In this document: piece after piece, positions 14,628-22,133 of the stretch | How positions within the stretch are numbered: position 1 is the first letter of the stretch | Layout of the letters: the number at the start of each line of letters is the position of its first letter | Position numbers and translations under genes: made by a program | Assembly: GCA_050947015.1 (NCBI GenBank) | Contig: JBMNVT010000021.1 | Coordinates: 1 to 36,844 of the forward strand | Length of the DNA stretch: 36,844 nucleotides | Origin: CAKXIK01 sp050947015 | Lineage (GTDB): Bacteria; Bacillota; Clostridia; Oscillospirales; Acutalibacteraceae | Direction of reading: 5' to 3' | Notes under the pieces: model-generated | The model's database searches: none | Seen by the model: only the letters and a program-made list of their open reading frames with translations | What the model was told of the DNA's origin: nothing

Positions 14628-15068
14628 CTACAGGTACTGCTGCAAATCCTCCATCAGAGAAGCCTCCAGATCCGCCAGTTCCCCGGTTAGCCTTCGGGCT
14701 TCCGGCGCCGCGCCCTGATATTGATTCAGGTATTCGTGCAGTGACTTGATTCCCATGTTGCAACCGTCGGTGATAATGCTGGCGACCTCATGATCATCAC
14801 CCTTCATCATCATTTTTACCGAGGTCGTAACATGCGCCATCGCTTTGGCCATCACAGGCGGATCCTCCGCCCGCTGGCCGTTTTTGGTCAGTTCCTGGTG
14901 AATTTTTTCACCCAAAACCGTGTGCTTTTCCTTGTTGTCATTCAGCAGCCGGCGCAAGCTGTCGCTTTCCGTCATCGGCAGAATTTGATCGATTGCGTCA
15001 ACAGCCATTTTAGATCCTGCGTTGCATTCCTTCAGCAGTTCAGTGGTATCGTCTTTCTGTGTTTCCAT
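14628..15068 (-). CDS. Four-helix-bundle (ferritin-like) protein
   Basis: A 146-residue soluble, almost wholly helical protein with four long amphipathic helices separated by short turns. It contains KECNAGSKMAVDAIDQILP near the N terminus and IITDGCNMGIKSLHEYLNQY in the third or fourth helix. It resembles clostridial ferritin-like or DUF2383-like proteins found beside redox genes, but I cannot name the family securely. His and Glu residues spaced along the helices (EKHTVLGEKIHQE) could bind metal. It is the third gene after the flavodiiron protein and rubredoxin and ends at a terminator, so it probably shares their regulation. A role in metal or O2 handling is inference. Confidence 0.7.
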   Translation of the reverse strand: METQKDDTTELLKECNAGSKMAVDAIDQILPMTESDSLRRLLNDNKEKHTVLGEKIHQELTKNGQRAEDPPVMAKAMAHVTTSVKMMMKGDDHEVASIITDGCNMGIKSLHEYLNQYQGAAPEARRLTGELADLEASLMEDLQQYL

Positions 15069-15157
15069 TTTCCTGATTCCTTTCGCTTTTGTTTGCCATT
15101 AGTTTGGCGTTTGAAAACGAAAAATATACAAAGCAGAAAAACAGATGTGAAAAAAGC

Positions 15158-15316
15158 TTATTCCTCGCTGAAGTTGTCTTTGCCGACGCCGCACAGCGGA
15201 CAGACAAAATCTTCCGGAAGATCATCCCACTTGGTGCCCGGAGCAATTCCGTTTTCCGGATCACCGGCTTCTTCGTCGTACACATAACCGCAGATATCGC
15301 AAACGTATTTTTTCAT
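15158..15316 (-). CDS. Rubredoxin
   Basis: A 52-residue protein. MKKYVCDICGYVYDEEAGD holds the first CxxCG knuckle and FVCPLCGVGKDNF holds the second. The internal GTKWDDLPEDF is the usual rubredoxin core. It is a cytoplasmic one-electron carrier with Fe(Cys)4. AAAGGAGG lies 7 nt before ATG 15316. It lies between a flavodiiron fusion that already carries its own rubredoxin domain and a four-helix protein, so it may feed other acceptors as well. Confidence 0.97.
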   Translation of the reverse strand: MKKYVCDICGYVYDEEAGDPENGIAPGTKWDDLPEDFVCPLCGVGKDNFSEE

Positions 15317-15365
15317 ATTTTTCGCCTCCTTTCCCTAAAATTTAATCCACGCAAAATCTGTGCAG

Positions 15366-17207
15366 TCACTGCAGCGGTTCAAAATCCTCTGCACCGTGCT
15401 TGCACAACGGGCAGATAAAATCGGGCGGCAGCGTTTCTCCTTCGTAGACATAACCGCAGATTTTGCAGACAAAGCCCTTTTTGCTTCCCTCCGGCGGCTG
15501 GGGCTTTGGCTTGATATTGGAAAAATAATATTCATAGGTAACCGACGGCGCCGCAGAAAGCATCTTTGCTTCGGTTATCTCTGCCGTAAAGACCGTATGC
15601 GTACCGCAATCCTCAGAAGAAATCACATGGGCGGAAATAAACGAATTTGCAAACCTTGTCAGATACAGAAGCCCGTTTTCTGCGCGGGCAACCGATTCAA
15701 ATCCGGCAAATTTATCAACGGTACGTCCGCTCTGGAAGCCAAATCGTTCAAACACGGCAAACGGAGCATCTTGGGAAAGCACCGAGACCGTAAATGTTCC
15801 GGTTTCGGCAATCTGGTCATGCGTCAGATTCGCCTTGTTTACGGCAATTGCAATGCGCTTCGGGGAATCCGTCACCTGCATCACGGTGTTGATGATGCAG
15901 GCGTTATCGCCGTTTTTGTCCTGTGCGGAAAGTACAAACAACCCGTAGGAAAGCTTGAACAAGGCGTTCGGTTCGATTTTTTCCTCGTGAGAGAGCGGCG
16001 CCGGGCACGGCATGGACGCAACAATTGCGTCCGCCATTGCATCCAGTTCTGTCATCTGTTCTTCCCGCAGAGAAGAACGGATGCTGACGGTTTCAGGCAA
16101 AACGGTCATGTTCTTCATGGAATCGAAAATTCCCTTCATCAGCCCTCCGGAGGTAGCGGCCCAGGATCCGTTTTCAATCAGCGCCACGGTGCGATTCTGC
16201 AGGTTGTGAGCTTTCAGGTCGAGCAGTGCGGTTTCCATATTGCAGAAAATGCCCGCGTTATAGGTCGTGGATGCAAAAACCAGGTGGCTGCAGCGGAACG
16301 CTTCGGCTACGATAACCGACGGGTGCGTAACCGAAACATCATAAAGCCTGACGTCCCGCACGCCGAGGCCGGCAAGTTTTCCGGCCAGAATTTCGGCGGC
16401 GTTTTCGGTATCGCCGTAAACGGAAGCGTAAGCGATCATCACCGCGTTTTCCTCCGGCTGATAGCGGCTCCACTGCCAGTATTTTTCAACAAACCAGCCG
16501 ATATTTTTACGCCAGACCGGACCATGCAGTGGGCAAAGGACTTCTATTTCCAGTCCGGCGGCCTTTTTCAGCAACGCCTGAACCTGTGTTCCGTATTTCC
16601 CCACAATATTTGTATAATACCGGCGGGCGTCCGGCAGCCAATCTGCCGCAAAATTCACTTCATCGGCAAACAGGTTCCCGCCGAGCGCGCCAAAGGTTCC
16701 AAACGCGTCGGCCGAAAACAGAATTTTATCCGTACAGTCATAGGTTACCATCACCTCCGGCCAATGCACCATGGGCGCCATAAAAAACGTCAGGGTGTGC
16801 CGTCCGGTAATCAGTTTGTCGCCTTCTTTGACCAGCTGTGTGCGCGAATCCGCTTCGAAAGTAAAAAACTGATGAATCATTGCAAGTGTTTTTGCGTTGC
16901 AGACAATTTTTGTTTCCGGGTGGCGCAGAATCAGCTCGTCCAGCGTTGCGCAGTGATCCGGCTCCATATGATTCACAACGACATAATCAAGTGGGCGGCC
17001 GTTCAACGCATACGCCAGATTTTCAAAAAACTGACGGCTCACCGCACGGTCAACCGTATCGAGCAGCACGTTTTTTTCGTCCGTCAACAGGTACGCGTTG
17101 TAAGAAACGCCGCGCTCGACCGGAAAAACATTTTCAAACAGCGCCAGCCTGCGGTCGTTTCCGCCGATCCAGCAAAGGTCGTCGTTGATTTTTTTTACGC
17201 AATACAT
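15366..17207 (-). CDS. Flavodiiron protein fused to flavin reductase and rubredoxin domains
   Basis: A 613-residue three-part O2/NO reductase. The metallo-beta-lactamase-like domain (1-250) carries the diiron ligands HMEPDH (H80, E82, D84, H85), H148, D167 and H228. A flavodoxin domain (about 255-395) begins IAYASVYGDTENAAEI. A flavin-reductase-like domain (about 410-560) contains NTVMQVTDSPKRIAIAVNK. A C-terminal rubredoxin has CKICGYVY and CPLCKHGAEDF. The protein can therefore carry its own electron-transfer chain from NAD(P)H to the diiron site. ATG 17207 is chosen because GGAGGG lies 7 nt upstream. It heads an operon with rubredoxin and the four-helix protein, under a promoter with a Crp/Fnr-type site at –41.5. 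Confidence 0.95.
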   Translation of the reverse strand: MYCVKKINDDLCWIGGNDRRLALFENVFPVERGVSYNAYLLTDEKNVLLDTVDRAVSRQFFENLAYALNGRPLDYVVVNHMEPDHCATLDELILRHPETKIVCNAKTLAMIHQFFTFEADSRTQLVKEGDKLITGRHTLTFFMAPMVHWPEVMVTYDCTDKILFSADAFGTFGALGGNLFADEVNFAADWLPDARRYYTNIVGKYGTQVQALLKKAAGLEIEVLCPLHGPVWRKNIGWFVEKYWQWSRYQPEENAVMIAYASVYGDTENAAEILAGKLAGLGVRDVRLYDVSVTHPSVIVAEAFRCSHLVFASTTYNAGIFCNMETALLDLKAHNLQNRTVALIENGSWAATSGGLMKGIFDSMKNMTVLPETVSIRSSLREEQMTELDAMADAIVASMPCPAPLSHEEKIEPNALFKLSYGLFVLSAQDKNGDNACIINTVMQVTDSPKRIAIAVNKANLTHDQIAETGTFTVSVLSQDAPFAVFERFGFQSGRTVDKFAGFESVARAENGLLYLTRFANSFISAHVISSEDCGTHTVFTAEITEAKMLSAAPSVTYEYYFSNIKPKPQPPEGSKKGFVCKICGYVYEGETLPPDFICPLCKHGAEDFEPLQ

Positions 17208-17318
17208 CCGCATTCCCTCCAAAAATTACAAGTCTGACTGCACAGCCGCCCCTTCCCTGACGGAAGAGAAATCGCCTGCTGCCGTTTGCAGACAAGCAAA
17301 GCTACATATGTTATTTTT

Positions 17319-17324
17319 ATTGTA
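17319..17324 (-). promoter_or_regulatory. –10 element of the flavodiiron operon promoter
   Basis: TACAAT on the minus strand, 22 nt downstream of the conserved palindrome. No good –35 box is present, as expected for a class II activator-dependent promoter. The predicted start is 17312. Confidence 0.6.
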
Positions 17325-17346
17325 CCATCATTTTCATATTTTTGCA

Positions 17347-17360
17347 GTTGTTTTTGCAAC
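17347..17360. promoter_or_regulatory. Predicted Crp/Fnr-family binding site, flavodiiron operon
   Basis: In the operon's direction GTTGCAAAAACAAC. It matches the site at 18108-18121 in 13 of 14 positions and is centred at –41.5 from the predicted start. Confidence 0.65.
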
Positions 17361-17373
17361 GTTTTCAAAAAGT

Positions 17374-18033
17374 TTACAACAAACGAAATCGGTTTTTGCA
17401 GAATTCCAAAACACCCTCGTCGCGCAGCCGGCAAAGTTCTGCCGACATTGCGCTGCGGTCCACAGCCAGAAAATCCGCCAGTTCCTGCCGATTGAACGGA
17501 ATGGAAAAGCTGGAGGATCCCGCTCGTTCAGCCTCCGCAGAAAGATAGGACAGCAGCTTTTCTTTTGTGGTTCGACGCAGCGTATGCTCCATTTTTTCAG
17601 TCAACCGAACGCTTTTTTCCGCCAACTCTCGAACCAGGTTGCGGATCATCTTTGTATGACAGGCGCAGGCTGTCGGACAGGTGTTCATCAGTCTGGCGTA
17701 GTTCAGCAAGAGCACGTCCGACTTTTCTGTGCTGACAACGCTAACCGGCAGTTTCTCCATTCCGCTGCAGGCAAACGCTTCTCCAAACAACTCCCCTGCC
17801 GTCAGCCGTGTCAGGATCGACCGGTTTCCCCAATAATCCTCCTTTACGACACAGACGCAGCCCTTCAGCAACAGTCCGATCCGTCCTGCGCTTTCTCCTG
17901 CGGAAAAAATATATTCTCCCTTGCCGAAACTCCGCTGCACAGCCGCCATGCAGCGAAGCAGCTTCTTTTGCTCCTCCGGTTCAATCCCCGCAAAAAGCGT
18001 AATTTCACATGACATTTCAGATTCCGGTTTCAT
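17374..18033 (-). CDS. Crp/Fnr-family transcriptional regulator
   Basis: A 219-residue regulator with an N-terminal cyclic-nucleotide-binding-like barrel (residues about 15-120, including GEYIFSAGESAGRIGLLLKG). The long dimerisation helix and a C-terminal HTH_Crp follow (FNRQELADFLAVDRSAMSAE). There is no Fnr-type Cys cluster at the N terminus, so it is not a classical [4Fe-4S] FNR; heme or another ligand is possible. The frame extends to 18132, but ATG 18033, with GGGGAGG about 9 nt upstream, suits the family length. It lies between two putative targets, the flavodiiron operon and the 2×[4Fe-4S] gene, both preceded by the same palindrome. One copy lies just downstream of its own predicted start, suggesting negative autoregulation. 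Confidence 0.9.
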   Translation of the reverse strand: MKPESEMSCEITLFAGIEPEEQKKLLRCMAAVQRSFGKGEYIFSAGESAGRIGLLLKGCVCVVKEDYWGNRSILTRLTAGELFGEAFACSGMEKLPVSVVSTEKSDVLLLNYARLMNTCPTACACHTKMIRNLVRELAEKSVRLTEKMEHTLRRTTKEKLLSYLSAEAERAGSSSFSIPFNRQELADFLAVDRSAMSAELCRLRDEGVLEFCKNRFRLL

Positions 18034-18107
18034 CTTCCGCATCCTCCCCGCCCGCCGGAACCGCCGTACTTGCCGACCGTTTGAACCGGACGCAAAAAAA
18101 TTATTGC

Positions 18108-18121
18108 GTTGTAAAAACAAC
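18108..18121. promoter_or_regulatory. Predicted Crp/Fnr-family binding site, regulator/ferredoxin intergenic region
   Basis: GTTGTAAAAACAAC, a near-perfect palindrome (GTTGT…ACAAC). It is centred at –41.5 for the rightward ferredoxin promoter and lies about +10 to +23 of the leftward regulator promoter. Confidence 0.7.
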
Positions 18122-18136
18122 ATAAAAACCAATTGT

Positions 18137-18166
18137 ATTATAGTATACTCAATGCAGCAAAGTCAA
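18137..18166 (-). promoter_or_regulatory. Promoter of the Crp/Fnr regulator gene
   Basis: On the minus strand TTGACT (18166-18161), 18 nt, TATAAT (18142-18137). The predicted start is near 18130, directly before the palindrome. Confidence 0.65.
18144..18149 (+). promoter_or_regulatory. –10 element of the ferredoxin gene promoter
   Basis: TATACT, 22 nt after the palindrome at 18108-18121, the same spacing as in the flavodiiron promoter. No –35 box is evident. It overlaps the regulator's own promoter on the other strand. Confidence 0.6.
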
Positions 18167-18248
18167 TCCCCGTTAAAGTGAACGGATAAAAAAACAACAC
18201 TGCAGCCGGCCGCAAAACATGCGCCGGAACAGAAAGGACACTGAACAA

Positions 18249-19001
18249 ATGAAACGTAAGATTATTAAAATTGATGAGGAGCGCTGTATTGGCTGCGGCG
18301 CCTGCGCCGATGCCTGTCAGGAAGGAGCCATCGCGATGGTGGACGGAAAGGCAAAGCTGATGCGTGACGATTACTGTGATGGTCTTGGCAATTGCCTGCC
18401 GGCGTGCCCCGTCGACGCCATCTCCTTTGAAGAACGCGAAGCCGCCCCTTTTGACGAAGCCGCGGTAAAAGCGGCGCAGGAATCTGCCGCGAAAACAAAG
18501 CAATCAACACCCGTCGGCTCCTCGACCGAAAAAAGGCCGGGACAGCCGCTTGCCTGCGGATGCCCCGGTTCTCATTCCCGCGTATTAAAACCTCACGACG
18601 CCAAGCCTGCCGCATCTCAATCTCCCTGTGAGGGCGGCGCCTTGAGTCAGTGGCCGGTTCAGTTGAAGCTGGTGCCGGTAAATGCGCCGTATTTTCAGGG
18701 CGCAAAGTTGCTGGTGGCTGCCGACTGCACCGCATTTGCCCGCGCCGACTTTCACGAGCGCTTTATCCGCGGAAAAATCACCCTGATCGGCTGTCCAAAG
18801 CTTGACGATGGCGACTACAGCGAAAAACTGACGCAAATTCTTTCACAAAACGAAATTCAGAGCATCACGGTCGTGCGGATGCAGGTTCCGTGCTGCGGTG
18901 GAATCGTTGCCGCTGTGCAGAAGGCTTTGCAGCAGAGCGGCAAATGGATTCCCTGGCAGGTCGTTACGCTTTCTCCGGAAGGCGATATCCTCGACGAATG
19001 A
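18249..19001 (+). CDS. 2×[4Fe-4S] ferredoxin-type protein of the redox regulon
   Basis: A 250-residue protein. Two cluster motifs occur at the N terminus: CIGCGACADACQEGAI (residues 14-29) and CDGLGNCLPACPVDAI (about 47-62). A Ser/Ala linker with CGCPGSHSRVLKP follows, then a C-terminal domain beginning WPVQLKLVPVNAPYF and containing LLVAADCTAF, LIGCPKLDD and VPCCGGI, with further conserved cysteines. Similar proteins occur beside Crp/Fnr regulators, hybrid cluster proteins or NO reductases in anaerobes, and electron transfer is likely. ATG 18249 is preferred over 18219 on domain start and a GAAAGGA site. Its stop lies 10 nt from the stop of the convergent gene at 19012, with no terminator between. 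Confidence 0.85.
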   Translation: MKRKIIKIDEERCIGCGACADACQEGAIAMVDGKAKLMRDDYCDGLGNCLPACPVDAISFEEREAAPFDEAAVKAAQESAAKTKQSTPVGSSTEKRPGQPLACGCPGSHSRVLKPHDAKPAASQSPCEGGALSQWPVQLKLVPVNAPYFQGAKLLVAADCTAFARADFHERFIRGKITLIGCPKLDDGDYSEKLTQILSQNEIQSITVVRMQVPCCGGIVAAVQKALQQSGKWIPWQVVTLSPEGDILDE

Positions 19002-19011
19002 CCGTTGATTC

Positions 19012-20352
19012 TCAGAGCCCGCGTCCGCGTGTGACAATCGCGCTCCAGATCAGCGGACCGACCACTCCGCTTGGTTCATAACCCAGCTGCTTTTGCAGCT
19101 CGCGCACCGCAGCCTGCGTTGCCGTATCATAGACCCCCGTCACCTCCACCGGAGGAATGGCGGGGTCTGTTTTTGCGATTTCCTTTAAATACGTTTGAAT
19201 GTGCGTAACATTTGGCCCTGTTTCATTGAGCGCCAGAGAACTTCCGGGGAAAATATCCTCCACAAAACTTCGATACTGCGCAGGCAGATCCCCGACAACG
19301 CCGCGATAAACCTCCTGCATCCGGTTCCAGGTGCTGCGGCCGACAATTCCGTCCACCGTCAGGCCATACCGGTTTTGAAAGGTAAGCACCGCGTCCCGGG
19401 TATTTTCATCAAATTGACCGGTAATTGCAATTTGCGGAAGTTCTGGAATAAAATAGCCCAAAAACGCAAGAAAATACTGGATGACTCGAACCGAGTCGCC
19501 GCTGTCCCCAAATTGAAGCGATCTCGGATATTTACGCTGCGCCTCTGAAAGCGTCAGTCCCTCGCTGGTCAGCTCCGAAAGCCTTTTGACGCCGTTGTAA
19601 ATTTCCTTCAGCTTATACCATGTCGATTTGCCGACAATTCCGTCCGGCATCAGGTTGAAGATGCGCTGAAATTCGCGCACGGCATCTTCCGTCTGAAGAT
19701 CGAACGTAACATTCTGTTCCGTGATTGCCGGAATGGACGGATAGTTTTTCCCGATCCGGTTGAGTTCCCGCTTAATAATTCGAATATCTTCGCCGCTGTC
19801 GCCTCTGCGGAGAGCCACCCCGGGGTAGGATGGAATATTTCCCCCGACCGGCGCATTAAACACCAGGTCGATATTCTCTCCGTAATAATTCTGCAGAATC
19901 TGATACGGCACAAGGCCATCCTCCGCCAGAGCGACGCTGCCCCATTGCGAAAGGCCGTTGCATTGAACCCGCACACCGTCGCAGAATTGGGCAAAAAGCG
20001 GTTCCAGATTGCCCCGCCTCACAATATAATTATTGAACAGGTCATCTGTTAACCGGCTGATGTTTTCAAACACATCTCTTCCCGGCACATAGGCCTGATC
20101 GTACTGTGTGGAATTTGTCACGTCAAAATCATAACCACGGCTGCGGTAGTGCTCGGTATAAATTCGGTTCAGCGTATAGGAAATCTGCGCCAGAAGATTC
20201 GCCCGAATGGCGCTTTCGGGCCAAGTGGGATAAATTTCGCTGGACGCTACATTTTTAATATAATCGGCAAACGATACCGTCACGTTTTCCGCCGGCTGAT
20301 CCGGCTTGCCAAGATGCACGACGATCGTCTCCGGTACTACGGGATACGGCAC
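19012..20352 (-). CDS. SleC-like spore cortex-lytic enzyme, SpoIID domain plus three peptidoglycan-binding repeats
   Basis: A 446-residue protein. The SpoIID/LytB-type domain (about 25-165) contains DYIKNVASSEIYPTWPESA; Glu39 matches the position of the catalytic Glu of SpoIID lytic transglycosylases. CNGLSQWGSVALA follows. Three PG_binding_1 repeats (about 177-255, 280-350, 375-446) each carry a GDSG.DV..(I/L) start and DGIVG.STW end; the third is divergent (SGVVGPLIW). It should cut cortex peptidoglycan during germination. The start is GTG 20352 with GGAAGGGGG 8 nt upstream. No signal peptide is seen. It is in the same frame as the upstream ORF, 18 nt after that ORF's TAA. Confidence 0.85.
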   Translation of the reverse strand: MPYPVVPETIVVHLGKPDQPAENVTVSFADYIKNVASSEIYPTWPESAIRANLLAQISYTLNRIYTEHYRSRGYDFDVTNSTQYDQAYVPGRDVFENISRLTDDLFNNYIVRRGNLEPLFAQFCDGVRVQCNGLSQWGSVALAEDGLVPYQILQNYYGENIDLVFNAPVGGNIPSYPGVALRRGDSGEDIRIIKRELNRIGKNYPSIPAITEQNVTFDLQTEDAVREFQRIFNLMPDGIVGKSTWYKLKEIYNGVKRLSELTSEGLTLSEAQRKYPRSLQFGDSGDSVRVIQYFLAFLGYFIPELPQIAITGQFDENTRDAVLTFQNRYGLTVDGIVGRSTWNRMQEVYRGVVGDLPAQYRSFVEDIFPGSSLALNETGPNVTHIQTYLKEIAKTDPAIPPVEVTGVYDTATQAAVRELQKQLGYEPSGVVGPLIWSAIVTRGRGL

Positions 20353-20370
20353 TGCAGCTTCCCCCTTCCG

Positions 20371-20862
20371 TTACTTCTGCTGTGGTCGAAGCGATACCGG
20401 AAGAATCGTCTGAATCCGGTCAAAAATTGTTACCTTCATAGCGGTTTCTTCCTGAAAAGACGGGTGAAAAACAGAAACCTGATAATCCGTACCGCTTTGC
20501 GCGGCGGTATTCGGAGACTGTGAGTAAGACGCCGGCAGCGCCGGCAGAGCAACATCCTCCAAGATACCTGACGAATCCGTGACACCCTGATAAAGAATCC
20601 GCGCATTGTCGGAAAAACGTTTTGCAATCTCAACTGCCGCTTTTTCTACTGGGAGTGCACCTCTGGCTGTATAAACCTGCACCTTCAGACTTCCGTTGGC
20701 CGGATGGCTTCTTAAAAAATTCTGATACTCTGTCTCCGTGGCTGCATGGACGTCCTCCGTTTTGATCGGAACCGGTTCCGGCGCGGTAACTGCACGCCGC
20801 GCAAAATCCATTGCCTGCTGCCGGAACCATTCCACCTGCTCCGGCGACCATTGTTGCTTCAT
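20371..20862 (-). CDS. SleC-type pro-domain (carboxypeptidase regulatory-like) as a separate ORF
   Basis: A 163-residue protein from ATG 20862, chosen for AAGGAA about 7 nt upstream. The N-terminal 55 residues are helical and include QQWSPEQVEWFRQQAMDFA. The rest is a beta-sandwich of the carboxypeptidase-regulatory type: GSLKVQVYTARGALPVEKA, then DYQVSVFHPSFQEE and IFDRIQTILPVSL. That pattern matches the N-terminal pro-part preceding the SpoIID domain in SleC-like enzymes. It lies directly upstream of, and in frame with, the catalytic ORF. It is therefore either a naturally separate partner or a gene split by a TAA. A chaperone or inhibitor role is inferred. Confidence 0.65.
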   Translation of the reverse strand: MKQQWSPEQVEWFRQQAMDFARRAVTAPEPVPIKTEDVHAATETEYQNFLRSHPANGSLKVQVYTARGALPVEKAAVEIAKRFSDNARILYQGVTDSSGILEDVALPALPASYSQSPNTAAQSGTDYQVSVFHPSFQEETAMKVTIFDRIQTILPVSLRPQQK

Positions 20863-20949
20863 GCTGTTCTTCCTTTCCATCATCTTTCTTCTGCATATTA
20901 TGACGAAAACGACGGAACGGTGAACCCGGCTACAATGGCATGGGATGGA

Positions 20950-22017
20950 CTAATAAAACCCCGGAAGGCCGCCTCTCTGCCGGTATGCAGCAGGCGTTGC
21001 GCCAAAACGCTCCTTAAAATTTCTGTAAAACCGGCTGGGTTCGGTGTATCCCACAGCGCTGACCACCTCTTCCACGGTGCATTCGGAACTACGCAGCATT
21101 TCCGCCGCCTTCTCCAGGCGGAATTCCCGAAGAAGAAACCGAAATGTTGTGCCGGTTTCCGAATGAATATAACGGCTGATGTAGCCTTCGCTGCGATGAA
21201 AATGCTCCGCCATGGCAGAAAGCGTCACCGTCTGGTAATTAGCAACCATATACCGGATCATTTCAGAAAGTTTTCGCCCGCTCTCCCGGCAGGTTTTCAG
21301 CTGCACGACGTTGTTGGCGTGGTATTTAATAACCGTACCGAAAAAAAGAATTACAAGACCCTTTATCAGCACATCATTGGAACACTCGCTTTCGTCGTTC
21401 TCTTCCCACAGACGCACCATCAGATCGGACAGCCGGACGTCATTTTCACAGCGGAACAGCAGCACATCCGTCCCACTCTTACAGTAAAGCATCTGCCAGA
21501 AAAAGTCCGAAATCAAATCCTGCCCGGCCAACAGACTTGCAAACGCGCTGCCAAAGGTGCTCTTCTTGATAATCAGATTCAATGTCAGCGCATTCTCGCC
21601 GGTAGCACAGACGGCGTGCTCTTCTCCCGGCGGAACCATGACAAAATCACCGGCGGAAAGCACTGCGGTCGTTTGGCCGGAGTAAAATTCCGCCCGGCCG
21701 CAAAGGCAATACAAAATTTTCAGAAACCCGACCCGCTGGCAGTAAGGCGGGAAAAAACGGTCGTGTAAAATCACGTTTACTTCCCTGTGTTCATCGGCAA
21801 AACAATCCTGCTCCGAAAGCTCCGGGCCCATAAAGCCAACCCCTTTTTCCGGAAAAGAAATCGTTTCGCCGTATTCCCGACGGCAACGCTGCCGAAAATC
21901 CTCCCAACCGTGGTTCATTTGACGGTACGCTGCCGGATAGTGCAGAAAGCATTCCCGCAGTTGTTTTTCATGTTCCCGCAGCGGTAGCAGGAGCCGTGTG
22001 AGTTCCTCCGCATTCAT
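20950..22017 (-). CDS. AraC-family transcriptional regulator
   Basis: A 355-residue regulator. The cupin-like sensor part (about 75-190) includes FVMVPPGEEHAVCATGENA. The C-terminal pair of AraC helix-turn-helices (about 250-350) includes TLSAMAEHFHRSEGYISRYI and the second-helix motif VEEVVSAVGYTEPSRFYRNF followed by FGATPAAYR. Such proteins usually activate sugar or metabolite genes in response to a ligand in the cupin. It lies just downstream of a decayed FAD oxidoreductase gene transcribed in the same direction, its likely former partner. Its current target is unknown. Confidence 0.92.
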   Translation of the reverse strand: MNAEELTRLLLPLREHEKQLRECFLHYPAAYRQMNHGWEDFRQRCRREYGETISFPEKGVGFMGPELSEQDCFADEHREVNVILHDRFFPPYCQRVGFLKILYCLCGRAEFYSGQTTAVLSAGDFVMVPPGEEHAVCATGENALTLNLIIKKSTFGSAFASLLAGQDLISDFFWQMLYCKSGTDVLLFRCENDVRLSDLMVRLWEENDESECSNDVLIKGLVILFFGTVIKYHANNVVQLKTCRESGRKLSEMIRYMVANYQTVTLSAMAEHFHRSEGYISRYIHSETGTTFRFLLREFRLEKAAEMLRSSECTVEEVVSAVGYTEPSRFYRNFKERFGATPAAYRQRGGLPGFY

Positions 22018-22133
22018 GACGGCACAATTCTCCTTTCTGCCGTCTGCAACAAGCTTTTTTCATCGCAGGGGCAAAAAATCAAAACTTAATTTAAAAAGAT
22101 TGTACCGCACAACCTTATGGCCTGCAAGAAAAA

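Noticed and set aside
15360..17237. 625-codon rightward open frame opposite the flavodiiron gene
   Set aside because: Basic, His/Arg/Asn-rich shadow translation. The opposite strand encodes a complete flavodiiron fusion.
17374..18033. Classical [4Fe-4S] FNR
   Set aside because: The N-terminal Cys cluster is missing, so oxygen sensing by an FNR-type cluster is not supported.
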